From Lewinellaceae bacterium (GTDB taxonomy: Bacteria; Bacteroidota; Bacteroidia; Chitinophagales; Saprospiraceae), in contig JACJYA010000029.1 of the NCBI GenBank assembly GCA_020636315.1, positions 1 to 25,715 on the forward strand: DNA of 25,715 nt. Direction: 5' to 3'. Below, piece after piece: positions 5,683-14,185 of the stretch; position 1 is the stretch's first letter, and the number at the start of each line of letters is the position of its first letter. The position numbers and the translations under genes were made by a program. The notes under the pieces are model-generated. The model was given only the letters and a program-made list of their open reading frames with translations. It ran no database searches and was not told where the DNA came from.

Positions 5683-8508
5683 ATGAAATTCGCATTCAAG
5701 GGGTTGTTTCTTAATTTTATTCTAGCCTTAGCCCTGTTACCATCAGGTTATTCCCAGGTTACTATCAGAGGAACGGTAACTGACAAGGTGACCGGAGAGT
5801 TGCTTATCGGGGCCAGTGTGATCGTTGATGGAACGACCGACGGCACGGTTACCGACTTTGATGGTGTATTTGAACTTGAAAGCAAGGCTGAACTCCCTTT
5901 TCAGATCATCGTTTCCTACGTTGGATATGCAGCCCGGCAAATTGAAGTCACCTCTGCCAGGAACCCGCTAAAAGTAGAACTCGAAGAAGAATCCATTACT
6001 ACTGATGTCGTAGAGGTCAGGGGGCGGCGCATCTCCGAAAAGCAGCAACAGTCCCCTCTGACGATGGAATCTCTGGACAATATTGCCATCAAAGAAACGC
6101 CGGCGGCCAATTTTTATGATGGTTTGGGCTCATTGAAGGAGGTGGACCTCACGGCCGCCAGCCTGGGCTTCAAGATCATCAACACCCGTGGATTTAACAG
6201 CACCAGCCCGGTTCGTTCTCTGCAGATCATTGACGGTGTCGATAACCAGTCTCCGGGGCTCAACTTCTCCCTGGGCAATTTCCTGGGTGCTTCAGAGCTG
6301 GATGTCAACCGGGTCAACCTGATCGTGGGCGCCAGCTCGGCCTTTTACGGGCCCAACGCATTCAACGGGGTGATCAGTATAGAAACTAAAGACCCCTTTC
6401 TGCACAGAGGCCTTAGTGTCATGGCCAAAGGAGGCGAACGCAGCCTGGTCGAAACCGGAATTCGCTGGGCCGACGCCCTGAAAAACGACAAAGGAGAAGA
6501 GGTCTTCGGATATAAACTCAACGCCTTCTTTTTTAAGGCCAACGACTGGGAAGCAGACAATTACGAAGATGTATATAATACAGTCACCGACGAATCCAAC
6601 CCCGGAGGTTATGACGCCGTCAACATTTACGGCGATGAATTTCAGAGCGCTAATGACTTCCGGGACGTACTGACCTCCCCGGGGCTGGGTATCATCCACC
6701 GCCGAGGCTACCGAGAACGCGACCTGGTGGACTATAATTCCGAAAACCTGAAACTGGGCGCCGCCTTACACTGGAGGCTCCAGCCGGGCAAGGCCATTCA
6801 GTCGCCGACTCTGATCCTTTCTTCCAATTTCAGTACCGGCACTACTGTTTATCAGGGAGACAACCGCTTCAGCCTGAGAGACATAAGATTTTATCAGCAC
6901 CGGCTGGAACTCAATAAATACGACCATTATTTCCTCCGTTTTTATGCAACGCACGAAGACGCCGGCAATTCGTTCGACCCCTTTTTCACGGCATTGCTTC
7001 TTCAGCAAAACGCAAAAAAAGACAAGGACTGGCGGGCGGATTACGGTGCATACTGGAACATCAATATTGTGCCCAAGATCACGTCCATGGAAGGCTATCC
7101 CCGCCCGATCGATTACCTGGGCCGGCCCGATGAATTCCGGGCAGCAGTCAGCCAGTTTTTTGAGCAGGACTTCCTGCAGGATTCTCTGTTTGTGTGGCAC
7201 GATCAGGCGGCAATTTTTGCCGAAAGCCCTAACCCCATTGTCGGTGCTGAAGAGTTTTTTGAACCGGGCACAGAACGGTTCCAAAAAGAATTCGACCGCA
7301 TTACAGGCAAACTTAGCTTTTCAGAAGGAGGAACGAAGTTCTATGACAAATCCGCTCTTTTTCACGCCCATGGAGAATATAAGTTCAAAAACCTGGTAAA
7401 CCGGGGCGCCATCTCTGACCTGGATATGCTCGTTGGCGCCAATGCCAGGCTTTATACCCCTGATTCAAAAGGATCCATTCTGCTGGATACTTTCGGCAGA
7501 AACATCAATACCTACGAATACGGTATTTACGGAGGCGGAACACTTGAATTCGACCAGCGCCTGAGGGTCAGCGGCTCCCTGCGCCTGGACAAGCACGAGA
7601 ACTTTGACTATCTGCTTTCGCCGGCAGCGTCGCTGGTTTATTCGCCATCTCCCACCCAGACTTTGCGCTTTTCTTTTTCCTCTGCTATTCGCAACCCAAC
7701 CCTGACCAACCAATATCTCTTTTATAACGTAGGAAGGGCCATACTTATCGGCAACCTCGATGGTTTCCAGGACCTGATTACCGTTGAATCCCTGCGAAAC
7801 TGGGCCAATACCGGCAACCTGGATACGCTGGAATACTTTGATGTCTCTCCCATCGAGCCGGAAAAAGTAAAAACCCTGGAAGTAGGTTACCGAACGACAA
7901 TCGGCAACAAACTCTTTATGGATGGTACTTATTACTATAGTTTCTACCGGGACTTCATTGGCTTCAACATTGGAGTAGATGCCAGTTTTGACAACGTTTT
8001 TGGCCGGCTCGTTTCTGCTCAGGCCTACAGGGTGGCAGCCAACGCAGCCGACCGGGTTACTACCCAGGGTTTTTCCGTAGGGTTCAACTATTACCTGTGG
8101 CGCTTCTACGCTATTTCGGGCAACTATTCCTGGAACAAGCTCAATACCGAAACGGATGACCCCATCATCCCCGCCTTTAACACCCCCGAACACAAATACA
8201 ACATCGGCTTCGGAGGCAGAGATATCGACCTGAAGTTAGGAGGCAGGAGGATCACTACAATAGGTTTTAATATCAACTACAAATGGGTCGATGGTTTCAT
8301 TTTTGAAGGCTCGCCCCAGTTTACCGGAGAGATCCCGCAATACGCCCTGCTTGATGCCCAGGTCAACTGGAACTCAAAAAAGCTCAATTGCACATTTAAG
8401 CTGGGAGCATCCAACATTCTGGACAATCAGATATATCAGACCTACGGAGGCCCCAGGATCGGCCGCCTGGCCTATTTCTCCGTCCTGTACGAATTCAAGA
8501 AAAAATAA
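5683..8508 (+). CDS. TonB-dependent outer-membrane receptor with carboxypeptidase-regulatory-like N-domain
   Basis: A 941-residue outer-membrane importer energised by TonB. A signal peptide of about 24 residues (MKFAFKG, hydrophobic core, GYSQ) is followed by a CarboxypepD_reg-like beta-sandwich (about 27-110: IRGTVTDKVTGELLIGASV, VSYVGY). Next comes a plug domain (about 120-235: IDGVDNQSPG, NLIVGASSAFYGPNAFNGVISIETKDPF), then a beta-barrel rich in alternating aromatic strands, ending in YFSVLYEFKKK with a terminal aromatic strand. No SusD-like lipoprotein lies next to it, so it is not a SusCD glycan pair. The next gene, 30 bp downstream, encodes a secreted hydrolase-fold protein that could supply or bind the ligand. 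The 194-bp upstream gap (5489-5682) is A/T-rich, and I see no clean promoter. The ligand is unknown. Confidence 0.9.
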   Translation: MKFAFKGLFLNFILALALLPSGYSQVTIRGTVTDKVTGELLIGASVIVDGTTDGTVTDFDGVFELESKAELPFQIIVSYVGYAARQIEVTSARNPLKVELEEESITTDVVEVRGRRISEKQQQSPLTMESLDNIAIKETPAANFYDGLGSLKEVDLTAASLGFKIINTRGFNSTSPVRSLQIIDGVDNQSPGLNFSLGNFLGASELDVNRVNLIVGASSAFYGPNAFNGVISIETKDPFLHRGLSVMAKGGERSLVETGIRWADALKNDKGEEVFGYKLNAFFFKANDWEADNYEDVYNTVTDESNPGGYDAVNIYGDEFQSANDFRDVLTSPGLGIIHRRGYRERDLVDYNSENLKLGAALHWRLQPGKAIQSPTLILSSNFSTGTTVYQGDNRFSLRDIRFYQHRLELNKYDHYFLRFYATHEDAGNSFDPFFTALLLQQNAKKDKDWRADYGAYWNINIVPKITSMEGYPRPIDYLGRPDEFRAAVSQFFEQDFLQDSLFVWHDQAAIFAESPNPIVGAEEFFEPGTERFQKEFDRITGKLSFSEGGTKFYDKSALFHAHGEYKFKNLVNRGAISDLDMLVGANARLYTPDSKGSILLDTFGRNINTYEYGIYGGGTLEFDQRLRVSGSLRLDKHENFDYLLSPAASLVYSPSPTQTLRFSFSSAIRNPTLTNQYLFYNVGRAILIGNLDGFQDLITVESLRNWANTGNLDTLEYFDVSPIEPEKVKTLEVGYRTTIGNKLFMDGTYYYSFYRDFIGFNIGVDASFDNVFGRLVSAQAYRVAANAADRVTTQGFSVGFNYYLWRFYAISGNYSWNKLNTETDDPIIPAFNTPEHKYNIGFGGRDIDLKLGGRRITTIGFNINYKWVDGFIFEGSPQFTGEIPQYALLDAQVNWNSKKLNCTFKLGASNILDNQIYQTYGGPRIGRLAYFSVLYEFKKK

Positions 8509-8538
8509 ATTCCGATCGTAAATAAAAATTCACAATTT

Positions 8539-10152
8539 ATGAAACAACTCAACTTTCTACTATTGGCCTTTTCCATCCTGCTCACGGCCCAATTGCAGGG
8601 GCAGACACGCTATCTGGACGAGGTCTTTTCCAACGTAAATGTGGAAACAGATGTCATTTACGGGACCAATATTTCCGTCGTAACCGGGTCCCCTATGGCT
8701 TCTAACCTCCTGATGGATGTCTATACTCCTGTCGGCGATGACGCTACCGAACGGCCTGTGGTCATCTATCTGCATACCGGAAGTTTTCTTCCCCAGTATT
8801 TCAGCAGGCAGATCACCGGCGGCAAACAGGATTCCACTGCTGTCGAGATCTGCAAGCGACTGGCCAAGAGGGGCTATGTTGCCGTATCGGCTACCTACCG
8901 GGCCGGGTGGGCGCCGGAAGCTGACGACCAGAACGTACGCACCAGTACCCTTCTACAGGCGGCTTACCGTGGTATCATCGACACGCGTACCTGCATCCGT
9001 TATCTCCGTAAAACCATCGCCGAAGATGGGAACCCCTACGGAATCGACGGAGATAAAATTGTCCTTTGGGGACAAGGGACCGGTGGTTATCTGTCCTACG
9101 GAGCAGGAACCCTTGACCGTTATGAAGAGGTTGTGCTCGATAAATTCATCAATACCGTAACCCTTCAGCCCTATGTGATCGAGGCAATAGATGGAAATGT
9201 TTACGGAACCAATGAAACTCCCCTAAACATACCCAACTATGTGGAATACAGCTCGGACTTCCAGATAGCCGTAAACATGGGCGGTGCTCTGGGAGACATC
9301 TCCTGGGTGGAAGGCGCCAATTCCACCGCTCCGGAACCCGTTTTTATTGGTTTCCACCTGCCTACCGACCCCTTTGCCCCGTTCGGGAACGGGCCGGTTA
9401 TCGTGCCCACTACCCAGGAATTTGTCGTTAATGTTTCCGGAACCCGCACCGCTACTGAAGCGGCCAACGACCTGGGATCCAATGACAAGCTCGCACCTGT
9501 ACTCGGCCAGACAACCGGCCTGGGCGCCTACCTCAATGCCGTTATCAATGCCCTCAAGCCGGTACCCTTCCAGTTCCCCGGCCAGGAACCCACTACTCTG
9601 GGAGAGGATAATATATATCCCTTCATTTCTCCAGGTTTTCGCGTGGAATCCGGCCCCTGGGAATGGTGGAGCAAACCTCAGCTCGACGCCACCATTGCAG
9701 CCGTAAATCAGGTTTTCGGCACCAATTTCAATTCGGATACACTGCACTATACCGGCTTATTGACGAACCCCGATATGTCCGCGGAAAAGGCCCGCGCTTA
9801 TATCGATACGATTATGGCATACTACATTCCCCGCGCCTGTGTGACATTTGGCTTTGAGGAATGCAGCAACGCCCTTGGCGTCGTGGGCACGGAAGAAGTA
9901 CTCGACGCCAAGCAGGTGGGCCTGATGATGGGCCCTAATCCTGCTGCTGAAGCCGTTTCCTTTCAAACCCATGCCGATTTCCCGATGAAAGAGATCCGCC
10001 TGTTCAGTACACAGGGCCTACTGGTGAAAAGTTACCTTGGCATAAAGGATAATTCTTATACGCTAAACCGGGGAGAGCTTCCGCCGGGTATGTATATTGC
10101 CATTGTGCACTTCGAAGATGGAATGGTGATCAGAAAGATCGTTTTTGATTAA
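8539..10152 (+). CDS. Secreted alpha/beta-hydrolase-fold protein with T9SS sorting domain, nucleophile serine apparently missing
   Basis: A 537-residue exported protein. It has a signal peptide (MKQLNFLLLAFSILLTAQLQGQ), an alpha/beta-hydrolase domain of the esterase/BD-FAE type (about 50-430), and a type A T9SS C-terminal sorting domain (about 462-537: GPNPAAEAV, IRLFSTQGLLVKSY, LPPGMYIAIV, RKIVFD), so it should be exported through the outer membrane and retained or released there. The oxyanion region is VVIYLHTGSF (74-83). At the nucleophile elbow, where G-x-S-x-G is expected, it reads GQGTGG (178-183) with Gly180 in the serine position. Thr181 is the only nearby hydroxyl. It may be a non-catalytic binding protein or use an unusual residue. 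It lies 30 bp after the TonB-dependent receptor gene and probably shares its transcript. The fold is well supported, the activity is not. Confidence 0.8.
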   Translation: MKQLNFLLLAFSILLTAQLQGQTRYLDEVFSNVNVETDVIYGTNISVVTGSPMASNLLMDVYTPVGDDATERPVVIYLHTGSFLPQYFSRQITGGKQDSTAVEICKRLAKRGYVAVSATYRAGWAPEADDQNVRTSTLLQAAYRGIIDTRTCIRYLRKTIAEDGNPYGIDGDKIVLWGQGTGGYLSYGAGTLDRYEEVVLDKFINTVTLQPYVIEAIDGNVYGTNETPLNIPNYVEYSSDFQIAVNMGGALGDISWVEGANSTAPEPVFIGFHLPTDPFAPFGNGPVIVPTTQEFVVNVSGTRTATEAANDLGSNDKLAPVLGQTTGLGAYLNAVINALKPVPFQFPGQEPTTLGEDNIYPFISPGFRVESGPWEWWSKPQLDATIAAVNQVFGTNFNSDTLHYTGLLTNPDMSAEKARAYIDTIMAYYIPRACVTFGFEECSNALGVVGTEEVLDAKQVGLMMGPNPAAEAVSFQTHADFPMKEIRLFSTQGLLVKSYLGIKDNSYTLNRGELPPGMYIAIVHFEDGMVIRKIVFD

Positions 10153-10181
10153 CAGTCCTTCTGCCAGAAGGAAAAAACTCA

Positions 10182-10220
10182 CGAAAAAAGGGGCGCCGGC
10201 AACGGCAGCCCCTTTTTTCG
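10182..10220. terminator. Strong bidirectional intrinsic terminator
   Basis: A perfect 13-bp stem (10182-10194/10208-10220) is formed by CGAAAAAAGGGGC and its complement. Inside is a second 4-bp stem GCCG/CGGC closed by a GCAA tetraloop (10199-10202). A runs on one side and T runs on the other let it stop transcripts from both strands. It sits between the convergent hydrolase-fold gene and the secreted unknown. Confidence 0.9.
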
Positions 10221-10266
10221 CAGCTCATAAAGTGCTTCTCCGACAGGCTTCCAGTGGTTCCGGCCC

Positions 10267-11340
10267 TCAATCCCCCTGCGCCTGCCGGTTGATCTCGGCA
10301 ATTACGTTCTGCACCCGGGTGAGCTGGAACGGAAAATCGAGAATATCTTTAAAAAGGTAGTTTTCCCTGAGCTGTGGATAGGGAGCCATAAGGCTGTCCA
10401 TCACCTTATCGTCCACAACTTCCGGCACGCCGGTTTCCATGTCTATAATGATGGCTACCTTTCCGGAAAACTGCCCCTGTTCAGGTTGCTCTTCTGAGTT
10501 TGTGACCAGAAAAACATCATCAATAAGGAACAGGTAACGCCCCTGTTCGAGCACACGAGTATAATAGTTACCGCCTCCGGGATAATTTCGGGCCCAGATA
10601 AACAACCTGTTGTCTTTTACCAAAGAGAAATAGGGCGCCGCCCCATGTTTTTCCATGCGGTTCAGTTGGTATCGGAAAGGGCCCCCTTTTCTCCTCAGGT
10701 TTCCTGAGGCCGGGAAAAAATTCCCCTTCCATAGGCCCAGAAAGTTGCTGGCTGCCATCAGGCCTCCTTTTCTTGGCTTTATCATTTCGGCACCCGGGCC
10801 TTCTCCCCCACTTTCCAGCCCCGGATCCTTCCTTTGGCCGGAATATTGCCGCAGGCAGTTGAAAAGGGCATTCTCCAGGCGGGGAGCATGCCCTTTGGCC
10901 ACCGTTAGTTCTCTTCCGGACAACTCAACTGAAATATCCATTTCATCTCCGGAAGTTTTTTCCCGAAACCCCATTTTCAGGCTGACAAACCCCATTGTCC
11001 CCTCTCCTCCCCTGCTTTCCCAGAAGTAAAGCTCCTTCAACACAGCCACAACCGGTTCGGCATCCTTACCCGGTTTGAGCCAGCTGTTCATCTGTTTCTT
11101 CATGCTGGCCAAAAAACCGGATTCCATGACCAGCGGCCGTTTGATATTTTTCCTCGGGCCCCGGTTTACAATGCCCAGGTTGGATTGAAATGCTCGTTCA
11201 TCCAAAACAGACTCAATATAAAAGTCAGCTGAAATGGAATCGGTGACCTGGTTGATCAGGCCGATCACCCGGTAATCCACCTGGCCGAATGTCAGATAAA
11301 CCTTTGATAAAAGCAATAAAATGGTTCCGAGAATTCTCAT
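10267..11340 (-). CDS. Secreted protein of unknown function
   Basis: I do not recognise this 357-residue protein. The ATG at 11340 gives a clear signal peptide (MRILGTILLLLSKVYLTFGQ). Starts further upstream would add 75 residues of implausible composition overlapping the upstream gene, so I reject them. The mature part is a mix of predicted beta and alpha segments. A basic middle region (about 225-275, rich in Gly, Lys, Arg, Pro) is followed by a beta-rich part (PYFSLVKDNRLFIWARNYPGGGNYY, FLIDDVFLVTN) and an acidic C-terminal helical tail. It has no lipobox, no T9SS tail and no transmembrane segment after the signal, so the periplasm is the likely site. It is the last gene of the rluD-DUF1415-acyl-CoA reductase run, 101 bp after its neighbour, and ends before the strong terminator at 10182-10220. 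Confidence 0.7.
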   Translation of the reverse strand: MRILGTILLLLSKVYLTFGQVDYRVIGLINQVTDSISADFYIESVLDERAFQSNLGIVNRGPRKNIKRPLVMESGFLASMKKQMNSWLKPGKDAEPVVAVLKELYFWESRGGEGTMGFVSLKMGFREKTSGDEMDISVELSGRELTVAKGHAPRLENALFNCLRQYSGQRKDPGLESGGEGPGAEMIKPRKGGLMAASNFLGLWKGNFFPASGNLRRKGGPFRYQLNRMEKHGAAPYFSLVKDNRLFIWARNYPGGGNYYTRVLEQGRYLFLIDDVFLVTNSEEQPEQGQFSGKVAIIIDMETGVPEVVDDKVMDSLMAPYPQLRENYLFKDILDFPFQLTRVQNVIAEINRQAQGD

Positions 11341-11441
11341 GGCAGAGTTTAGTGATAAGGGTTTTCCGGCATAAGCTAAAAAAAATCGGTTAAACCAGTT
11401 CGCATAGCCCGGACAATTGAAAATTTTCTCCGCCTGTGCAT

Positions 11442-12458
11442 CTACAATTTCAAAAGGAAATTCATCGTATCCACCCCATCGGGGTAATCCCAAAGCTCCG
11501 GTTGCTGGGCTTTGCCAAAGGGGAACACCGGACGGCGAAGGAAGCCTTTCCTGGCAACTACACACTGGATCTCTTCACTGCGGTTTTCCAGTTCCCTCTC
11601 TATCTCCTCCGGATTATCATAGAATTCATAGTGAAGAGAAGCGATGCGGGATTGCAGGCTGGGGTCTTCCCTCAGTATAATGCAACCATTTGCCTTAAAC
11701 TTCTCCTTATTGAGCACGTGGAGGGCGTAATTGTAGTCGAAATTGTTTTTGTACCTGGTGTGTAATACGGCCTGCCGGTATTCATGCAGCGCCTCGAGCA
11801 ACGGCTCAAAATCGTAATTAACGGGCACATAGGCCTTCGAAACATTACGGCAGCCAAGCCCGAAGTACTGAAAGACATCTTTCCCAAGTTCGTGCAGTTC
11901 TTCAGGAGATTCCTCACCGCTCAATACGGCGACGCCATTCCGGTTCCTGCGTATGATATGGGGATATTTGCCGAAGTAAGCTTCAAAGTAACGGGCGGAA
12001 TTGTTGCTGCCGGTGGCAATTACCGCATCAAAGCCACCGAGCTGTTCGGCAATGGAAAAGTATGCCTCCGCTCTCTTGTCGAAACCCGCCATGAGTTGCA
12101 GCAGGTACGGCAGTAGGTACGGATCTTTCTCCGATAATTTGACAAGCGCCCGGTGGCCCGCCGCAAAAACACAAAGCAGGTCGTGGAAGCCCACCAGGGG
12201 AATATTTCCGGCCATAACGATGCCAACGGTTTTGGGGGCCGTCTCTTCAGGAATTTCATAGCGTTGCAGCCATGTTTCCAGTTTTTCCCGCCTGAGCAGG
12301 TTATCGGCAATGGCTGCCACTGCCTCTTTCTGGTTTTCTATGGTAAACCATGCGTTTTTGAAGCTGGCGCGGTGCATCAGCGCCTCCAGGTACTCGTCTT
12401 TTTTCCGGAGATGATCCCCCAACCGGGCCAGAACCTCTATGCGGCTTTTCAAATTCAT
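11442..12458 (-). CDS. LuxC-like acyl-CoA reductase
   Basis: A 338-residue cytoplasmic protein of the LuxC / acyl-CoA reductase family (aldehyde-dehydrogenase superfamily), which reduces an activated acyl group to an aldehyde with NAD(P)H. Supporting motifs are the nucleotide-binding stretch GIVMAGNIPLVGFHD (79-93), ATGSNNSARYFEAYF (148-162) and FGLGCRNVSKAYVP (199-212), in which Cys203 is the predicted thioester nucleophile. Bioluminescence is not implied: luxA, luxB, luxD and luxE are absent, and short LuxC-like proteins without them are common in this phylum, where their substrate is unsettled. The gene begins 3 bp after the DUF1415 stop, so the two are tightly coupled. The next gene, a secreted unknown, follows at 101 bp. 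Confidence 0.82.
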   Translation of the reverse strand: MNLKSRIEVLARLGDHLRKKDEYLEALMHRASFKNAWFTIENQKEAVAAIADNLLRREKLETWLQRYEIPEETAPKTVGIVMAGNIPLVGFHDLLCVFAAGHRALVKLSEKDPYLLPYLLQLMAGFDKRAEAYFSIAEQLGGFDAVIATGSNNSARYFEAYFGKYPHIIRRNRNGVAVLSGEESPEELHELGKDVFQYFGLGCRNVSKAYVPVNYDFEPLLEALHEYRQAVLHTRYKNNFDYNYALHVLNKEKFKANGCIILREDPSLQSRIASLHYEFYDNPEEIERELENRSEEIQCVVARKGFLRRPVFPFGKAQQPELWDYPDGVDTMNFLLKL

Positions 12459-12461
12459 TGC

Positions 12462-13004
12462 TTATTCTTTTTCCTCTCCCAAAAGCTTTCCGATCCCTTC
12501 TATTCCGAGTTCCCGCATTTTTTGAATGTTGCGTTCCGGTATTTGTTCCGGGTGCTCAAAGCTCCAAAGGGCCCGTTCGATGCTTTCCTCCCTGAGCAGG
12601 TGCAACATGGGATAGGGCGACCGGTTGGTGTAATTTTCCGGCGCCCCCGGTTCCGTCCCCTCAAACTGATAATCAGGGTGGAACGAAGCTACCTGTATGA
12701 TACCTTCCAGCCCATTGTCCTGGATTAACCGGCCGGCTTCTTCCAGATAATCGAGGTAGTCCTGGAAATCAGGGAGGGCATTAGGATGGATCAAAAGGGT
12801 AGTTTCCACTTTTTCCGCCGGAGTAACAACAAGAAGCCGCGCCTCTTCCACCATAAGCTTTGCCAGCTGAACGATATCGGTACCTTCATAAACAACGAAA
12901 CGGACTCTGCCCGCATAAAAAGGCAGGCGGGCAAACGGGCAAAGGTTCAACCCGAGCACCACCGTTTCCACCCACTGTTTTGTCTCTTCAGCCTGTTTTT
13001 TCAT
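12462..13004 (-). CDS. DUF1415 family protein
   Basis: A 180-residue cytoplasmic protein of uncharacterised family DUF1415. It matches the family pattern as I remember it: an N-terminal WVETVVLGLNLCPFA with a conserved cysteine, a central TTLLIHPNALPDFQDYLDYL, IIQVASFHPDYQFEGT, then ENYTNRSPYPMLHLLRE and PEQIPERNIQKMRELG. The conserved Cys, His and Asp residues suggest a catalytic or metal-binding role, but no function is established. I chose the ATG at 13004 because it gives the normal family start, follows an AGGGG stretch and leaves a 25-bp gap after the rluD stop. An upstream in-frame start at 13124 would overlap rluD by about 95 bp and adds unrelated residues. It stands between rluD and the acyl-CoA reductase in one run of minus-strand genes. 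Confidence 0.85.
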   Translation of the reverse strand: MKKQAEETKQWVETVVLGLNLCPFARLPFYAGRVRFVVYEGTDIVQLAKLMVEEARLLVVTPAEKVETTLLIHPNALPDFQDYLDYLEEAGRLIQDNGLEGIIQVASFHPDYQFEGTEPGAPENYTNRSPYPMLHLLREESIERALWSFEHPEQIPERNIQKMRELGIEGIGKLLGEEKE

Positions 13005-13029
13005 ATCCCCTGCGTTGTCATTCAGTCCA

Positions 13030-14079
13030 TCAATCCAATTCTCCCGTTGCAGCTTTTCTCCCGGCCACATAACGGCGCCACCTGTCCAGCGCCTCCTGAA
13101 AGTCAGCGGGCAGGTCAGACTCAAAATTCATTTCCTTGCCGGTTCTGGGATGAATGAAGCCCAGAGAACGGGCATGTAAAGCATGGCGGGGCATGATGGT
13201 AAAAGTATTCTCCACGAACATTTTGTACTTACTGAAAACGGTCCCCTTTACGATCCGGTCGCCGCCATATCGTTCATCATTGAACAAAGGATGCCCCAAT
13301 GATTCCATGTGCACCCGGATCTGATGGGTCCGGCCCGTTTCGAGGTTGCACTGGATCAGGCTGACGTAGTAGAGGCGTTCCAGCACCTTGTAATGGGTCA
13401 CGGCCCATTTTCCACCTTCTCCATCTGCAAAAGTGGTGAACTTCTGCCGGAAACGCGGATGGCGGCCGACATTGGCCCGCACTGTGCCCTCTTCTTCTTC
13501 CGGTTCTCCCCAGATCAGAGCATTGTAGGTCCGTTCTACCGTATGGTAGTAGAATTGCTTGGCCAGATGAGTCATGGCGTAATCGGATTTTGCCACTACC
13601 AGCAAACCGGAGGTGTTTTTGTCAATCCGGTGGACCAACCCGAGCCGGTCCTGGTAATTCCCATCCATCACCGGCAGGTTTTGCTGGCCAAAATGATAGG
13701 CCAGGGCATTGACCAGGGTTCCCCGGTGGTGGCCAATACCGGGGTGGACGACCATTCCTGCCGATTTGTGGACGACCAGCAGGTCATCATCTTCATACCG
13801 GATATCCAGTGGAATGTTCTGGGGGGCCACCCTGGAGCCTTCGCCCGGCGGCCGGGGGATCACAATGGATATCTCATCGCCAGGGCGGACCTTATAGTTC
13901 GGTTTTACATCTTCTCCTCCCACCTGAATGGACCCCGACTTAATGGCATTCTGGATACGGCTTCGGGAAGTCCGTTCCAGGCGGTCCATCAGGAACTTGT
14001 CGATCCGGATCAGGCTTTGCTTCCTGTCAACTTTGATGATCTGATAATCGTAGTATTCGTCGTTATAATTATCTTGCAT
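13030..14079 (-). CDS. rluD: RluD-family pseudouridine synthase
   Basis: A 349-residue enzyme of the RluA/RluD family that isomerises specific uridines to pseudouridine in 23S rRNA. It has an N-terminal S4 RNA-binding domain (about 17-75: RIDKFLMDRLERTSRSRIQNAIKSG in two parts), then the catalytic domain with LGLVHRIDKNTSGLLVVAK, where the Asp of HRIDKNTSG (residue 153) is the catalytic aspartate. LETGRTHQIRVHMESLGHPLFND is the conserved C-terminal motif (in two parts, GRTHQIR and GHPL). I prefer the ATG at 14079 over a GTG at 14106. It appears to be the first gene of the rluD-DUF1415-luxC-like run, and is divergent from the PLP enzyme at 14186. The exact modified sites are inferred from the family only. 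Confidence 0.92.
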   Translation of the reverse strand: MQDNYNDEYYDYQIIKVDRKQSLIRIDKFLMDRLERTSRSRIQNAIKSGSIQVGGEDVKPNYKVRPGDEISIVIPRPPGEGSRVAPQNIPLDIRYEDDDLLVVHKSAGMVVHPGIGHHRGTLVNALAYHFGQQNLPVMDGNYQDRLGLVHRIDKNTSGLLVVAKSDYAMTHLAKQFYYHTVERTYNALIWGEPEEEEGTVRANVGRHPRFRQKFTTFADGEGGKWAVTHYKVLERLYYVSLIQCNLETGRTHQIRVHMESLGHPLFNDERYGGDRIVKGTVFSKYKMFVENTFTIMPRHALHARSLGFIHPRTGKEMNFESDLPADFQEALDRWRRYVAGRKAATGELD

Positions 14080-14170
14080 GTTTTCATGGCTTTCCTGCTG
14101 AATCACGCTAATTGCCCAGGGCAGAACTACTGCCGGCTGCCGGCCGGCCAGAGCACCCTGGAAAGCTACT

Positions 14171-14178
14171 CAAAATTA
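14171..14178 (-). promoter_or_regulatory. Possible -7 box of the rluD promoter
   Basis: On the minus strand this reads TAATTTTG, a perfect TAnnTTTG. A TTTG lies 16 nt upstream (plus-strand CAAA at 14195-14198), slightly closer than the usual 17-23. Transcription would start about 85 nt before the rluD ATG. The elements overlap the start codon of the divergent PLP-enzyme gene. Confidence 0.4.
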
Positions 14179-14185
14179 AGCAACA

